Assembly: GCF_937616625.2 (NCBI RefSeq)
Contig: NC_065577.1
Coordinates: forward strand, 8,659,001 to 8,723,000
Length of the DNA: 64,000 nt
Direction of reading: 5' to 3'
Origin: Mercurialis annua
Taxonomy: Eukaryota; Streptophyta; Magnoliopsida; Malpighiales; Euphorbiaceae
The notes beneath the pieces were generated by a model that was given only the letters and a program-made list of their open reading frames with translations, searched no databases and was not told the origin of the DNA. Below, in pieces: positions 30,298 through 44,138 of the stretch. The position numbers and the translations under genes were made by a program. The stretch's first letter is position 1. Each line of letters opens with the position of its first letter.

Positions 30298-30394
30298 TGA
30301 CCAATGAGTTTTAGCTCAAATGGTATAAACGCTGAGCAAAAAACTGCTAGGTCGTGGGTTTCAATGCCATTACTTTGGATATTATTATTATGAA
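30298..30394 (+). mobile_element. tRNA-derived SINE with target duplication
   Basis: A ~97-bp body with a pol III A-box-like stretch (TTTTAGCTCAAATGGTATAA) and a B-box-like stretch (GGTCGTGGGTTTCAATGCC), ending in an A-rich tail. A 13-bp direct repeat AAAAAATATTAAT lies immediately on both sides (30284-30296 and 30395-30407), the mark of LINE-driven retroposition. A second, reverse-oriented member is at 53511-53594. It is not a tRNA gene, because it cannot fold as a complete cloverleaf. Confidence 0.75.
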
Positions 30395-30585
30395 AAAAAA
30401 TATTAATGTGGTTATTATTAGTATGAAGAGGACAAAATATGTAAATATTATGGATGTATGATGTAAAAATAGCTGATTAATGCAAACAAAAACATAAAAA
30501 GGATTTGATTTAAATATAGAAGAAAAAACAAATTCTAAAAAGGCGGACGCTTGGCCATAAAAAAACATAAATTCCTCTTGAAAAA

Positions 30586-32363
<1,778 letters not shown>

Positions 32364-34807
32364 ATCAAGGTAGATGATTCAGAGAGTGCATGTTGGGCAT
32401 TCAAAGTTATCATTGCTAGATTTGGACATTAATATATGTTTCCATTGTTTCAAACTAGTTCTAGGTTTTGAATTTAGTTGCAGTCTACTTGGTCATTTCC
32501 TTAATGTTTTTAAAATGAGCAATGATTTTTACTTGGCAAGTCAATAGTTCTACATTTGGTATCCTATTGCTGGCAATTTATTAACTTCCATATTATGCAA
32601 ATTATTTGGGTAAACAATACAAAACACTCATTGTTTTCATATATATGCTTTAAGTTCAACAATTTCATTTTCTTCAACAAATAAAAATCTTCCCATATTA
32701 TACGTCTATTTTTGCCTACAAAAGAAAAGTTATATTGCTGATATATGCATGCAACAATTTTACTACATTTTGTATATAGATTAGAGTGATCATTTTGATA
32801 ATCTTCCCCAATCATTAGCACTATAGATTCAAATCTTTGAATTAGTGGAATTGTCCTTATAAGGATGAGACTTAAAATGCATTATTTGTCATTTGATGTA
32901 ACATATAATTATTTAAAAAACGTTATGAATTTTGGATTAATAAAAATAATTTCTAAGTAAATTGATTTATTAATAATTTTTTAGTGCTTCTTAAGATTTA
33001 GCTTGTGTTTGAGCTATGGTTGTATTCTTTGTTACAATTTAGTAATAAAGCTATATTTTGGCTTACGAAACAAAGGATTATTTCACCTATTCAATTTGAC
33101 ACGAAATATTAAATAAGTATAATTTTAGGAAAATAGATCACTTTTATTTTAAATTTGGCCAAATTGTATCAATTTTTATCTTCCCACTTTCGTCTTCAAA
33201 AGTGAAACCCACTCTGGTATTATTGGTAAAAAGTTTAAAATGATTCTTAATATTAATCATATTTCTTATGTTAGTTCTTAATAATTTTCAAATATCAATT
33301 TAATTTTTATAATTAAGAAAATTCATAAATCATATTTATTTTCATTTAAAAATCTAAGGATTTTTTTCACATTTTTTTCTTTCCTTCATTCCAATTGAAC
33401 AACCCTAAATCTTAAGGATTGACCTGCTGCCTATCAACCTTTTTCACCTGTTTTACACTTCTTTTTCTTCTTCAGTTACCTCCGTCATGACCTCGCTTTC
33501 CGTCCACACTCAACTCATCTCCACAGAAAACTCCCTAATCCACATCATCTGTCGTTGCAAAAAGAGGCAATGGCGTCGTTGTGCGGTGGTGGCTGGAGAT
33601 GGCATGCAGTGTGAAAAATTAATAATTTATGAATCTAATTCCTTAATTTTTGTTTAATTTTCTTTTTATGAAATTGGATCCTTAATTTAATCACTCGACC
33701 ATGTAAAACGAAAAAAGGACCAGTTTACCCCCTCATTTTGTTTCAAAAATTTTAAAAAGTCAAAAGGTGGAAATCCGTATTACTTATATCCCGAACTTAT
33801 CAAAACCGGATCAAAAAACTCCTTTTGCTAACATGACACCTTAATTGGATAGAGAGTTTCATAAAAATCATAATTACTCTAATTAATTATAATCAAATAC
33901 TAATTAATCATAATTAAAATTTAATTAAATTACAGACTTTTTTTGAACCTTTTTCATTTTTTTTAAAACTAGAATATAAAGGATCAATTGGGTTATGGAT
34001 ATAGATTTAGGAGTTGAAATATGTTCTATCATATTATATGTCGGCTTTAGGGGTGGACATCGACCGATTAACCAGTCCATGAGTGTTAATTATAAATGAG
34101 ATTATAGTTATGGTTTTTTAAAATTAAAATTATATTAATGTAGTAGACTTCAGAGTAACTTTCTCTTGATTTAATTTATAATCGGAAAACTTGAAATATT
34201 TATAGTAAAAACTTTAAAGGCTATATTTAAGGTAATACGTATGATGAATTTGTGATAATACAGTTGATTGAAGGGTGATATATATTCAGAGTAAGAATCT
34301 TTGGAGATATATAGAATAATATTTATTGTTTTGATAAAATCACTATTGTTTTAATAAAAAAAGAGAAATAAACTCATACAGAAAATATTAAAATTAAAAA
34401 ATTAACTTATGAATTTTACTCTACAAGATAAGATATTTTTAGATAGATTTGGTCAATCTCATCATCTCTGAACCGAATCAATAATATTATGCCAAATCAA
34501 ATTTAAGATTAAAAATACAATCAAAATAATTAAAAGTGAGAGATTCTTATGTTAATTTAAGGGACCAAATTGTTTAAAAATGAGGGACCAAATTGTTTTA
34601 TAAAATTAAAAGTGAGGGACTAAATTGTTCACAAAATTAAAGGTGGAGTACCAAATTGTTTGAAAATAAGTGTCGCAATTAACGGAGGGGCCTAATAGTT
34701 AACGGAATTAAAACTGAGGGACCATTAAGTAGAGTTTTAAAACAAGGGGTATCAAACTGTTAATTATGGAATATCTCAGGGACCTTAGCGTAATTTATTC
34801 TTAAATT
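32364..34807. other. Intergenic DNA right of the eL40 gene
   Basis: No gene found. Around 34525-34790 the phrase GAGGGACCAAATTGTT recurs four to five times at about 30-60-bp intervals, as in the arms of Mutator-like MITEs, but I could not pair two ends. A C/T-rich patch at about 33410-33600 has no sustained frame. Confidence 0.4.
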
Positions 34808-34810
34808 AGG

Positions 34811-35395
34811 GGGCGTTTGGTTCAGCTTTTTGGAGGAGTTTTTACCTTTTGCTTTTCAAAAAACTCCACCAAAATGTTTGATGAGAATTTTTTAGAGCTT
34901 TTGGGAGCTTTTCAAACCTGCAAAAACTGCTGCTTGAAAAGGTCCATTTTGAAGCTTTTTACCAACAATCGATAGCTGTTTTAGTATTTTTAATTATTTA
35001 GACAAAATTACCCCTACTAGAATATATGATTTTTTAATATATAAAATTATTTAAATTATTTTTAAATACTCTAATTATTCATAAATTATATAAAATTATT
35101 TTATTTATATTAAAACAACTATAATTTAATAATTTATCAAAACAATATCTAAATAAATTTAAACTAAATATTACTTCTTATAAAAAAATATTATTAATAT
35201 TTTCATTAAATAATATATGATATAATATATTTATAATTTAATAAATAAAAAAAATTATGTCCTTTGTGGTCATTTTATATATAAACAGCTACAGTTAATT
35301 AAATCTTACCAAACACTTATAGTCTATCAGCTACCAGCCAACTATCAGCAACAACTAATAGTCACCAGCTATAAAAAAACAGCCGAACCAAACAA
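34811..35395. mobile_element. Foldback MITE with GTTTGGTTC ends
   Basis: The left end GGGCGTTTGGTTCAGCTTTT pairs with the right-end text AAACAGCCGAACCAAAC. The interior is very AT-rich. This end type is common among plant hAT and Harbinger MITEs. Exact ends and target duplication are unresolved, so superfamily is left open. Confidence 0.6.
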
Positions 35396-35434
35396 TAATC
35401 AAACAAAATTACTTTAAAATTTTAAAAAAAAACT

Positions 35435-36250
35435 CCCAGAAATCCAATGATTCATACCGGAATATATGAATTGGCAGATAACCTATGAATCAATCAATTT
35501 TTAATACAAAACTATTAAGAGAACAATTTATCAGAATTCAAACACAGAGAACCAAAACTATTGAAATTGAAGGTTGTAAAATACAAAACTTTAAGAAGAA
35601 TTAACAACTCCTGTCCAGGGCGAATCTAAGATGAACTTATGCTAGGCAGTTGACTACCTTATTATTCCGAATTTTAAAAAAATATAAATATATAAATTAT
35701 TAGTATTGTTTATTCGCCTTAAAATTTATAGTACTGTTCATCTTAAAATTTATATTTTGTCAATTTTGTCTATCATACAAATTTTCGATAAAATTTTGCC
35801 CATCTTATAAAATATTTCCAAGTCTGCCGATGAGTCGTGTTTATTTATACTACAAAATTAATAGTTGTTATTTAACAAATAACACAAGCACATTGTGTAT
35901 GAGGATGATATTGTGGACATACACAATGTGTGTGTTTTATTTTTTTGATTTCAATCGAATTAGCCTGACCAGATTTGACAACCATATTAAAAAAATATAA
36001 AGATGTAGACATTCTTTAATTTACTGCAGTTTCTAATTTGGATTTTAAAACTCTTGTTTCGCTTTTTTTTTGATATAACATATACAATTAATTATTCCTT
36101 GTCAAATAGTATAAATATTCCTAATATTCTGTTACCATAATTAAAATTATTAAGCTACCTGTTCTGTACAGATGCTTAATGTTTTGGTTCATCTGCCAGC
36201 AACTATAAATCTCAATAATTCAAACGCAAGAAAAATATAAACTAAGTAAC
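35435..36250 (+). promoter_or_regulatory. Upstream region of the third S1-like gene
   Basis: Matches 23400-23984 over most of its length with a local insertion at about 35615-35830. A TATA box (TATAAA, 36204-36209) lies 41 bp before the ATG. Confidence 0.6.
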
Positions 36251-36631
36251 ATGAGTTCTTTCATTAGCACCAAACAATACTACTGTCTCTTGCTTCTGTG
36301 TCTTCTAAAATTGGCCAGTGCTCTTAACTACAAAACAGATGTTTATATCATAAACGAGGTCGGGAAAGATGTAGATCTTACAGTGCACTGTAAGTCGAAG
36401 GACAACGACCTAGGTGTACACCTTCTGCATGACCAAGAAATGTATCATTTTAAATTCCGTCGGAATATTTGGGGAAGTACATTATTCTATTGCAAATTTA
36501 CATGGAATGGCCAATTTAAGTGGTTTGATATTTACAAAGAAAACATATATTTCTGCCGAGATTGTTATTGGAAGATCAAATCCGATGGTCCTTGCTTGGA
36601 TCCAACCAGATGTTTCAAGTGGAACAAGTAA
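36251..36631 (+). CDS. S-protein homologue (S1 family), copy 3
   Basis: Intronless, 126 residues, signal peptide 1-24 (MSSFISTKQYYCLLLLCLLK then LASA). The mature core matches copy 1 closely (VYIINEVGKDVDLTVHCKSK, DLGVHLLHDQE, WGSTLFYCKF, KWFDIY), but the C-terminal end is two residues shorter (GPCLDPTRCFKWNK). Cysteines are at 47, 81, 102, 105, 115 and 121. Copies 1 and 3 also share the longest upstream match, so they are the most recent duplicate pair, with copy 2 and the eL40 gene between them. Secreted; function unknown. Confidence 0.9.
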   Translation: MSSFISTKQYYCLLLLCLLKLASALNYKTDVYIINEVGKDVDLTVHCKSKDNDLGVHLLHDQEMYHFKFRRNIWGSTLFYCKFTWNGQFKWFDIYKENIYFCRDCYWKIKSDGPCLDPTRCFKWNK

Positions 36632-37080
36632 ACTGAATGTTAATGTTTCTGTGATCTTTTCTATGAAATTGTAGTATGATGATTTGATCCAAAAAAGAAC
36701 AAATTGTTCAAAAAATATAAATTATTTTGAAACCAGTTAATTATACTAGTTCAGTTGTTAATTCATTAAGTTTCTTTTGTCAAATTAATTAGATCTCACA
36801 ATATAGATATGTTGATAATAGCAACACAAGTATAGTTGCAGTTCTAATCGTATATATAAGGCAACAAAAATATTATGGTTGTCACCGCTGCAAACAAATT
36901 AATAAAATTGTCCATTTTATATCGTTTAAGTAGCGGTTTTATAAAAGTATTGCGTCGATTTCAGAATATCCAATTATTTAAACGATGCCTATTCTTAAAT
37001 TCAAGAACTGGTTTTATGCTACAAAAATCCAACTTCTTTTTTCGTTTTTGCAATTTCGCAACTGATTATTATTTGTTTGT
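36632..37080. other. 3' flank of S1-like copy 3
   Basis: The beginning resembles the flank of copy 1 (AACCAGTTAATTATACTAGTTCA near 36730 and 24497). No further gene; the dead LINE fragment starts near 37085 on the other strand. Confidence 0.4.
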
Positions 37081-37085
37081 TTCTC

Positions 37086-37415
37086 TCATATTAATTGAAC
37101 ATGACAAGTTACCCAGAAGTATTCAGTATCTTCTTTTGTACAAACCTGCCAGTATCTATCTGCCCAAGTCAAGAAATTCACATCTGAATGACAACCAGTC
37201 TTCACAGCGAGATGACAAGCGAACCAAATGCCACGAACCCAAGTGCATTCTCTGAAAACGTGGTCCACCGGTTCACGGATACCACAACGAGCACATAACA
37301 CATCTCCGAATTTTTTTATGTGGTGGAAGGAACTTTTTATCGGGAGACTATCACGAAGAACTCTCCAAACAAAATGCTCGATTTTCGGGGGAATATTATA
37401 TGCCATAATGCATTC
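37086..37415 (-). pseudogene. LINE zinc-binding-domain fragment
   Basis: The minus-strand frame reads YNIPPKIEHFVWRVLRDSLP, followed by LCARCGIREPVDHVFRECTW, the plant LINE zf-RVT signature. Only this domain is present; there is no RT on either side. It is a remnant of an insertion, not a host gene. Confidence 0.75.
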
Positions 37416-37464
37416 TAGGAATGCTTCATACCAATGCCAATTGCCTCTGATGATTATGAGCTGA

Positions 37465-37959
37465 GATTACTATCAATCTCAATGTGGGGCAATTTGAGGA
37501 TTACTATCAATCTCAATCTGACCTCTCTATTCAGCAGCTTAATTGCATTTTTCCATCTCCCACTTTCCATGTGTAAAAATGTATAAAAACGTATATGGAC
37601 AAAAACTAATTGAAGCATTGGATAATTAGAATTAGATTAGTGATAAGGGGATAAATTCTATTTGGATAGAATCGTATAATAGTAATTTTTCTATAATTAA
37701 ATGGCTGGACTTTATTGTTTTACCCTTATAAGTATATGTGCATTGGAAAATGATAGATTAGTCTTTTGTATAGTCATTAATTGTAGCATTAATACTTCTA
37801 TCCGGATAGATTATATCCATTTATCTTTAGTGTCAGAATTAACCTTGCTTTTGCTTTTGATCAAGTTGTCAATAAAAATGCTTAAATTAATGGATAGGAT
37901 GGTTTGATCTTTAAAATTAAAACGATATAATTAAATAAAAAAAATTATAATGATATAAA
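37465..37959. other. Intergenic DNA before the second tandem duplication
   Basis: No gene or element recognised. The phrase TCAATCTCAATCTG is partly repeated near 37470-37520. Confidence 0.4.
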
Positions 37960-38181
37960 TAATGACAATGACTACTAATTAGTCAAAACAAAAATAAAAT
38001 AAATTAAATTTATTTTTGAATAATAATAAAAATTTTAATAAAATTGTTTTATTTATGAATAAACATAATAAATTTTAGAAGGTTGAAATTTAAGTCTAAT
38101 AGTAATTGAAAATAGTTTCATTAGTAATTACTGTAACATTAGCTAATACAAAGTTAATTAGTAAAACCATTAAACATTTTA

Positions 38182-38617
38182 GATCAAATTACTAAGACAT
38201 TCCTCACATTTAATGTAATTCACATTTTAGTCCTTCTTATTTGAAAAACAAACGATATGGCCCCTCATTTTTATTTATGTCAACGATTTAGCCATTCCAT
38301 CCATTATAGTGTTAGTCAACAAAGTCAACGGAACTATACGGTCCCCTATTTTTATTTTTATTTTTCAACGATTTCGTTTCTCATATTTGAAAATTAATTT
38401 ACTCCTAAGTCCTTTAACTTCGTTGACTAGCACCGAAAATGGACGGAAGGACTAAACTGTTGATAAAAACAAAAGTAAGGGGTCATATAGTTTAATTTTC
38501 AAACAGGAGGGACTAAAGTGTGAATTATGTCAAACGTGAGGCGGCATATAGTTTAATATCTAAACAGGAGGGACTAAAGTGTGAATTATGTCAAACATGA
38601 GGGGCCTCGTAGCAATC
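38182..38617. mobile_element. Mutator-type foldback MITE (TSD AACATTTTA)
   Basis: A 436-bp element with imperfect inverted arms sharing CACATTTTAGTCC/GGACTAAAGTGTG text. A 9-bp duplication AACATTTTA lies at 38173-38181 and 38618-38626. The right arm holds an extra local duplication of about 75 bp (the phrase AGGAGGGACTAAAGTGTGAA occurs twice). Confidence 0.75.
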
Positions 38618-38650
38618 AACATTTTAAAGAAATTGTTAGATTTTTATAAA

Positions 38651-39048
38651 GGCGAAAGGTACATAAAATCCTCATAGTTTTCACAAAAGTACATATCAGC
38701 CCTTTTATTTTTTTGGGTACAATTAAGCCCTCTTTGATTTCAAATAGAACAAATAACCTCTTTCGTCAACATCATTAAAAACAGTCGTTAATGTCTGACA
38801 TGTCTCTCATAATCATATATGAAAAAAGTCCAAAAATAGTTATAATGTTTACAATAGTTACCAAAAATTTGGGGGAGGGAGGGTAAGTGTCCAAAAAGAA
38901 AATTAAAAGGATTTATTTGTTTGATTTTAAAACAACGAGGGCTTAATTGTTCAACTTTAAAAGCATGAAAGCTTAATTGTACCTAAAAAAGTAAAAGGAT
39001 TGATTTTTACTTTTGAGGAAAAATCGAGGGGGTTTTGTTCCTTTTGCC
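38651..39048. mobile_element. Mutator-type foldback MITE (TSD TTTTATAAA)
   Basis: A 398-bp element, GGCGAAAGGTACATAAAATC to TGTTCCTTTTGCC, with a perfect 9-bp duplication TTTTATAAA (38642-38650, 39049-39057). The arms resemble those of the large foldback at 5312-6547 (AAATCCTCATAG, GGGTACAATTAAGCCC), so the two belong to one family. The right duplication unit near 41180-41192 shows the empty site. Confidence 0.9.
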
Positions 39049-39309
39049 TTTTATAAATAATTTATTTGTTTTGTTTTGTCCTAAATTATATTAAATAGAT
39101 TAGATTAAGGTCAAGATATAAAACATCAATTAGGATAAAGTAATATATATGATAATAGTTTTTCCAAAGCCGTAAAAAAGTGAAAATTCGTACAGAAATG
39201 GTTAATATAAATAAGGTTGGTTTCTATTTAATCTTCAATAATACTACAACTATTAGAGAAAAAATTCAATTTTTTTTATAATGGGTATGATATATTGGGT
39301 CAATCACAA

Positions 39310-40800
39310 AATGTGATTGGCGAAACCCTTACGAAAGGTCAAGAAAGTCAAGCAAATTTACAGAAAACGATAAATTGTGATACACTTCATTTCCTGAATA
39401 AGTAAATCCATTATTGTTATCCTTGTAAAACTCCACTACTTTGCAAAACGACATAAAAACAACCGAGTCCGCCTTTGTTGATTCATTCTTGAAAACTCTC
39501 TTATTTCGAACATTCCACAACTCCAAAACAATAGAACCAAATTGTTTGCCATAATCCACGAAACTGTTTAATAGCCAGATCATCCCAAAGATAAAAGAAA
39601 GCAATCAAAGAGGCCGGAAGAACCGAGAGAACGTTACACATATTGAATAATTTGGACAAACTAACCAGGCAAAATGACAATGAATGAAATGTGTATGTTA
39701 TCCTCATCATGAGAGCAAAATGAACAATCGATATTATCGAAAGAAATAAAATCTCTATTGGCCAAAACAACATTAGAGGATGTTCTAATCCGTGCCAACA
39801 GCCATAAAAAGAAAAGGATCCTTGGAGGAAGCTTGATTTTTTTTTTTAAAAGGGCAAGCAACTTCATCAGCTATTCGACAATGACCTACTGATTGAATGC
39901 GACAAGCTGCTACTGCCGATTGACAGCGACGAGCTACATCAGAAATTAGATTTTGACCTGCTGTGTGATGATGAACTGAAGCGACAGAAGAAGGACTAGG
40001 GTGGCGCGCTGAGCTACTAGTTGCACCTGTAGTAACCAGAGATTGCACCAAAGTTTTGAAAACTACTGGTGTAAAATTATTCTTTTTATACCAGCAAAAA
40101 TATCATTCTGATCAGGTTTAGGAGCATGGTTTTCAAGATGCTCCTAAAGGTTATCTAGCATATCAATATCTCCCAATCTTGGACGACGATTCCAACTGAA
40201 AGAATAGCAATCCCGCTCCCTATTGTATAAATCAGAAACTGAAACGTTTTCATCTAAAACAAGACTAAACTGCCTCGGATAAGCAGAAGAAAGAGCTTGA
40301 TCGCCCAACCAAACGTCTTTCAAGATCACGCCATTGAGAGATGGTAGAGCTGTTAGAAACAATCGTACACCATAGGGAGAGTTTACAAACATTCCTCAAC
40401 TTCCAAATCCATTTCAGAAGAAGGGATTAATTCTTGATACGCAAAGGAGTAACATTTAGTCCACCATTGGACATCGGAAGACAAACATCAGACCAAGCTA
40501 ATTTATTGAAGCCCATATTTTCCCCTGAACTACTCCCCAAGAATCTCCTCATATAACGTTCAAGAATATTGATTACTGACTGCGGAATAGAAAAGGAACA
40601 TAGATAGTAAACTGGAAGGCAACTAAGGACTGATTTGATCAAGATAAGTCTTTCTACGGGAGACAACAAATTTCCTTTCCAAGAAGCTAGCTGAGAAGAA
40701 AAATTGTTAATTACCGGACTCCATAGATTAGCTCTTACTGATTTTGGCAGTTAGAGGCAAACCCAAATAAAATATCGGCAAAAAATCAATTTTACAATTG
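39310..40800 (-). pseudogene. Dead LINE: RT thumb through C-terminal tail
   Basis: On the minus strand, pieces read as ORF2 of an L1-type LINE. They are LLSPVERLILIKSVLSCLPV (about 40670-40600), a GGLNVTPLRIKN segment, a linker rich in Ala/Ser at about 40050-39850, IKLPPRILFFLWLLARIRTS with the Cys/His part (about 39850-39700), and a C-terminal tail (VLELWNVRNKRVFKNES) near 39510. Frameshifts and stops separate them. The order and the Ala/Ser linker resemble the LINE at 55207-57324. It interrupts the left unit of the second tandem duplication. Confidence 0.8.
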
Positions 40801-41222
40801 ACAATACTCGATTAATTAGAGAGGAAACTATGAAAGAAAATTGTAAGAATAATTATCAAAACAATTAAAATAAATTGTTTTTATGATGAGAATGTGCCAA
40901 GTGGCTTTCAAGTGGAAAAAAATTTTCTTGTATATATATACTTTATAACATCAATTAGGATATAATATTAGTCAAAATAAAAATAAATTAAATATAATTT
41001 ATCTTTAAACATTAAAAAAAATGATAAATTTTAAATAAATAATTTTATTTATGGAAAATCAAAATTAATTTTAAAAGGTTAATATTTAAATCTAATAGTA
41101 ATTGAGAATAATATTATTTGTAATTGCTATAATATTAAGACCATCAAAAATTCTAAAAATAATTATTACATTTTTATAAATTATTTATTTAAATTTTTTT
41201 CTTTTCTAAATTATATTAAATT

Positions 41223-41529
41223 GGGATAATGTTAAATAAATTCATACTATACATGTTTTTTCAATTTAATCACGAACTTTAAAACGTCTCAATTGTATGC
41301 ATGAACTTTCATTTTTTTTCTCAATTTAATGCATATGATGATGTGGCACTCATTTATTGGTGTAATTTTGTTGAGGTGGACATCATATTTGGCAGCCATA
41401 TCATCATATTATGACCCCATGTATCAAATCGAGAAAAATGGAAGTTTATGCATATAATTGAGACGTTTTAAAATTCGTGATTAAATTGAGAAAACATGTA
41501 TAGTTGATGTATTTTTATAACATTATCCC
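41223..41529. mobile_element. Mutator-type foldback MITE (TSD TATTAAATW)
   Basis: A 307-bp element, GGGATAATGTTAAATAAATT to ATAACATTATCCC, with arms of about 105 bp sharing CAATTTAATCACGAA and TTTTAAAACGTCTCAATT. The flanks TATTAAATT (41214-41222) and TATTAAATA (41530-41538) match at 8 of 9 bases. The sister duplication unit near 39085-39100 shows the uninterrupted site. Confidence 0.88.
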
Positions 41530-41873
41530 TATTAAATAAATTAAATTTGAGGTTATTATTATAATACTTAATTGTTGCTGGAGATTTTGTAAGATCAATG
41601 TATATATTAATTAGGATAAAGTAATATGAGAATAGTTTTTTTTTTTTATGAAATAATATGAGAATAGTTTATTTCTCGTAAGAAGAGGGGAAATCCGTAC
41701 AAAGAAAGTTGTACAAATAAGGTTAGTGGAATAATTATGTAATATTACATATTCAATCTTTAATAGTCCTATAATTATTAAAAAAATGAAAGAATGAAAA
41801 TCAATAAACAAATGGAAAACAATTGTGAAGTAATTATCAAAACAATTAAAATAATATTTTATTATTATTAATA

Positions 41874-42248
41874 GGGGAATTGGCGAAAAAAATCCTGACG
41901 TTTCACCTTTTTTACGAGTTAAGCCTGTTTAAACCTTTACAAAAAAAATCCCAATCTTTCCAATTTTTGTAAATTGTAGCTTAAACCGTTTCCCGACCAT
42001 TATTTGCTTATGTGGCAGCCATACTATTGATATATTAAATTCCAACATTTTCAAATTTTATAAATAAAATTTCAACATTTTGCATTTTTGCAACTTGTAG
42101 CCTAAAAAAGATGACAAAATGGCTGGATTTAGAACTTGGGCTACAATTTGCAAAAATTAAAAAGGTTAGGATTTGTTTCGTAAAATTTTAAACGTTAGTC
42201 TTAAATCGCTAAAAAGGTGAAACGTTAAAATTTATTTCGTTAAACCCC
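41874..42248. mobile_element. Mutator-like foldback MITE
   Basis: A 375-bp element, GGGGAATTGGCGAAAAAAAT to TTCGTTAAACCCC, with arms sharing ACGTTTCACCTTTTTA. The flanking nonamers TTATTAATA and TTACTAAAA agree at 7 of 9 bases, consistent with an old 9-bp duplication. Confidence 0.75.
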
Positions 42249-43260
42249 TTACTAAAATAAAAAATAAATAAATGTTAGCAATCATTCTTATTTTCATATC
42301 AAATTATCAATTTATAAAAAAAGTTGACAAATTAATTAATGTAGCACTATCAAATTAAAAGAATAATGATCAAAACAATTAAAATAATATGTTTTTCAAA
42401 ATGAATAAGAATGTGATAAATGCCACTTTGTCAAAACATAGAAAAAAACTTCATGTAACAAAAGGTATGATCCATGAATATTGATATATATGTTCCAGCA
42501 TTTCCTCCATTTGCCACTTCCAGAAGAAGTGCTATATGTTGATGAAATGCCAAACGCTGTACCTATGGGATAAGGATAGCGAAAGAGGAAAAAACCGAAG
42601 ATTTCACATAGTACTTTTGATCGAAAAATCAATCTGTTTTTTTTCGTACCCTTCGCTCAAAGCCTTTTTTTTCCCTATCTATTTCTTTTTATCTCGACGT
42701 GACTTAACGTGACTAAGATGTACTTTCGATTGATTCCTGCTCAACAACCCCCCCTAACAGCCTATGTTCTCAGATGCTCTTAGATCGAGGGGTTGAGGTG
42801 GCATATCATAAGGAGTAGCCAGTTTCGATAAAAAAAGCCAAAGCTAAGGAGAAAGAGGTTAAAATCTTTGGTCGGACATACCCTGAAACTTTAGGTCAAA
42901 TCCTTTTTTGGATCACTTTTTTCGGGGTTAATCTGACCTTCTCTAGAAGTCTGTCTACTTGATTTGATGAGTGAGGAATAAAAACAAACCTAGGTGACAG
43001 CTTATTTGCGACTAATCAAGTCTTCTGATTCCAAATGAAGGTAAAGGTCTCGGACAGCAAAAACAGGGTTTGGAAGAAAATAAGATCCTTTCTTCTTGTT
43101 CACTCGAATAGTCCCGTCCAAATCAGCCATTAAACTGATCAATCCCCTTTGCTCTGAAAGTCTCGAATGAAAAAAAAGAAGAGGAAAGCACTGAACCCTA
43201 CTTCTGTTTCACTTGCAAACATTCTGGCCACTCCAATATAAAGGATTGGTCAATCAAATA

Positions 43261-43524
43261 CTCCCTCCGTTCTTTTTTAGTTGTCCATTTAGCCAATATT
43301 GCACATACCAAGATAGTGCTTCTTTTGTCTTAATTTATAAAGGAAAATACTAATATAGCCTTATTAGTTAATAAATGCCTTTTAAATTAAAACATAGAGT
43401 CATTTATTAGGGATGAGTAAACTTGGAAGATAAGTAGCTAATATCACATGGGATTTCTAAATGGACAACTATTTGTAGATAAATAAAATTGGCTAAATGG
43501 ACAACTAAAAAAGAACGGAGGGAG
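43261..43524. mobile_element. Stowaway (Tc1/mariner) MITE
   Basis: A 264-bp element beginning CTCCCTCCGTTCTTTTTTAG and ending AACGGAGGGAG, flanked by TA (43259-43260, 43525-43526). The CTCCCTCCGT end and TA target are textbook Stowaway features. It lies in the organelle-derived block. Confidence 0.95.
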
Positions 43525-44080
43525 TAATAGATAATAAATGGATCGGCTTAAAAATAAATGAATTGCTGAATATTAAATCCTGCACCACTTTCTATCAAGA
43601 TGCTCTTTATTTGGAGTAGGAATAATAGGAATAGGAGCAAAGAGACTCTTGCAGAAATAGTGCTCTATTAGATCGAATGTACTTTTTCGATCTAATAAGT
43701 ACCTTGTGTCAAAATTGAGAAATTTTATGGCTCGAATCTTTAGTATTCTCTTATTTGTTATTTCTTTTTAAAATTAAAAGGAAAATCTAAATATTTGAAT
43801 AGTGAATAGTAATTTATTAGATATTTAGATATTTCGAATTTATTAACATTAAAAAAAAGAGGTAATAATTTTTTACGGAGGAAGAACAGATTCTTTCTTT
43901 GATCTTCCCAAAGGTTTCCTCAATTTCGCGCACCCAGTCATCTCGGTTCGTTCGGTATAGGTCCCCCAGGGTCTTCTATAAAACTCCTTCACCTAGGCGA
44001 TTCGTTCACCTATCACGAATAGGTGGGTGGCTGCGTAATAGAATATAACCTGCGGAAACTATCTCATTCAGGGAAGCAGC

Positions 44081-44138
44081 CCGTTTGATCTCCCAGAAGC
44101 GGAAGCTGAATCAGTTGCAGGCTATAATATAGAATATG
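44081..44138 (+). pseudogene. nad1: Mitochondrial nad1 fragment
   Basis: An in-frame stretch reading [20 protein letters not shown], a conserved segment of NADH dehydrogenase subunit 1. The next codons leave the nad1 protein, consistent with an exon/intron edge of the trans-spliced mitochondrial gene or with a breakpoint. About 20 codons only. The motif is shared with plastid ndhA, but the AGYN.EY wording favours nad1. Not functional in the nucleus. Confidence 0.65.

Larger units (their letters stand above)
37960..42440. other. Second tandem duplication, two non-coding units
   Basis: The left unit (about 37960-40930) and right unit (about 40935-42440) share blocks once insertions are ignored. 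Shared text includes TTTAAGTCTAATAGTAATTG-like sequence near 38090 and 41085, CTAAATTATATTAAAT near 39082 and 41206, CATCAATTAGGATAAAGTAA near 39125 and 41610, and ATTATCAAAACAATTAAAAT near 40852 and 41833. The left unit carries two MITEs and a LINE piece absent from the right; the right carries two other MITEs absent from the left. Each copy therefore shows the other's empty sites. Confidence 0.7.

Noticed and set aside
30298..30394. A nuclear tRNA gene
   Set aside because: Only box A- and box B-like text is present, without a complete cloverleaf, and the piece has a poly-A-like tail and target duplications typical of a SINE.
37086..37406. Host gene for a zinc-containing protein
   Set aside because: The CARCG...H...C pattern and neighbouring wording match the LINE zf-RVT domain; no host gene structure around it.
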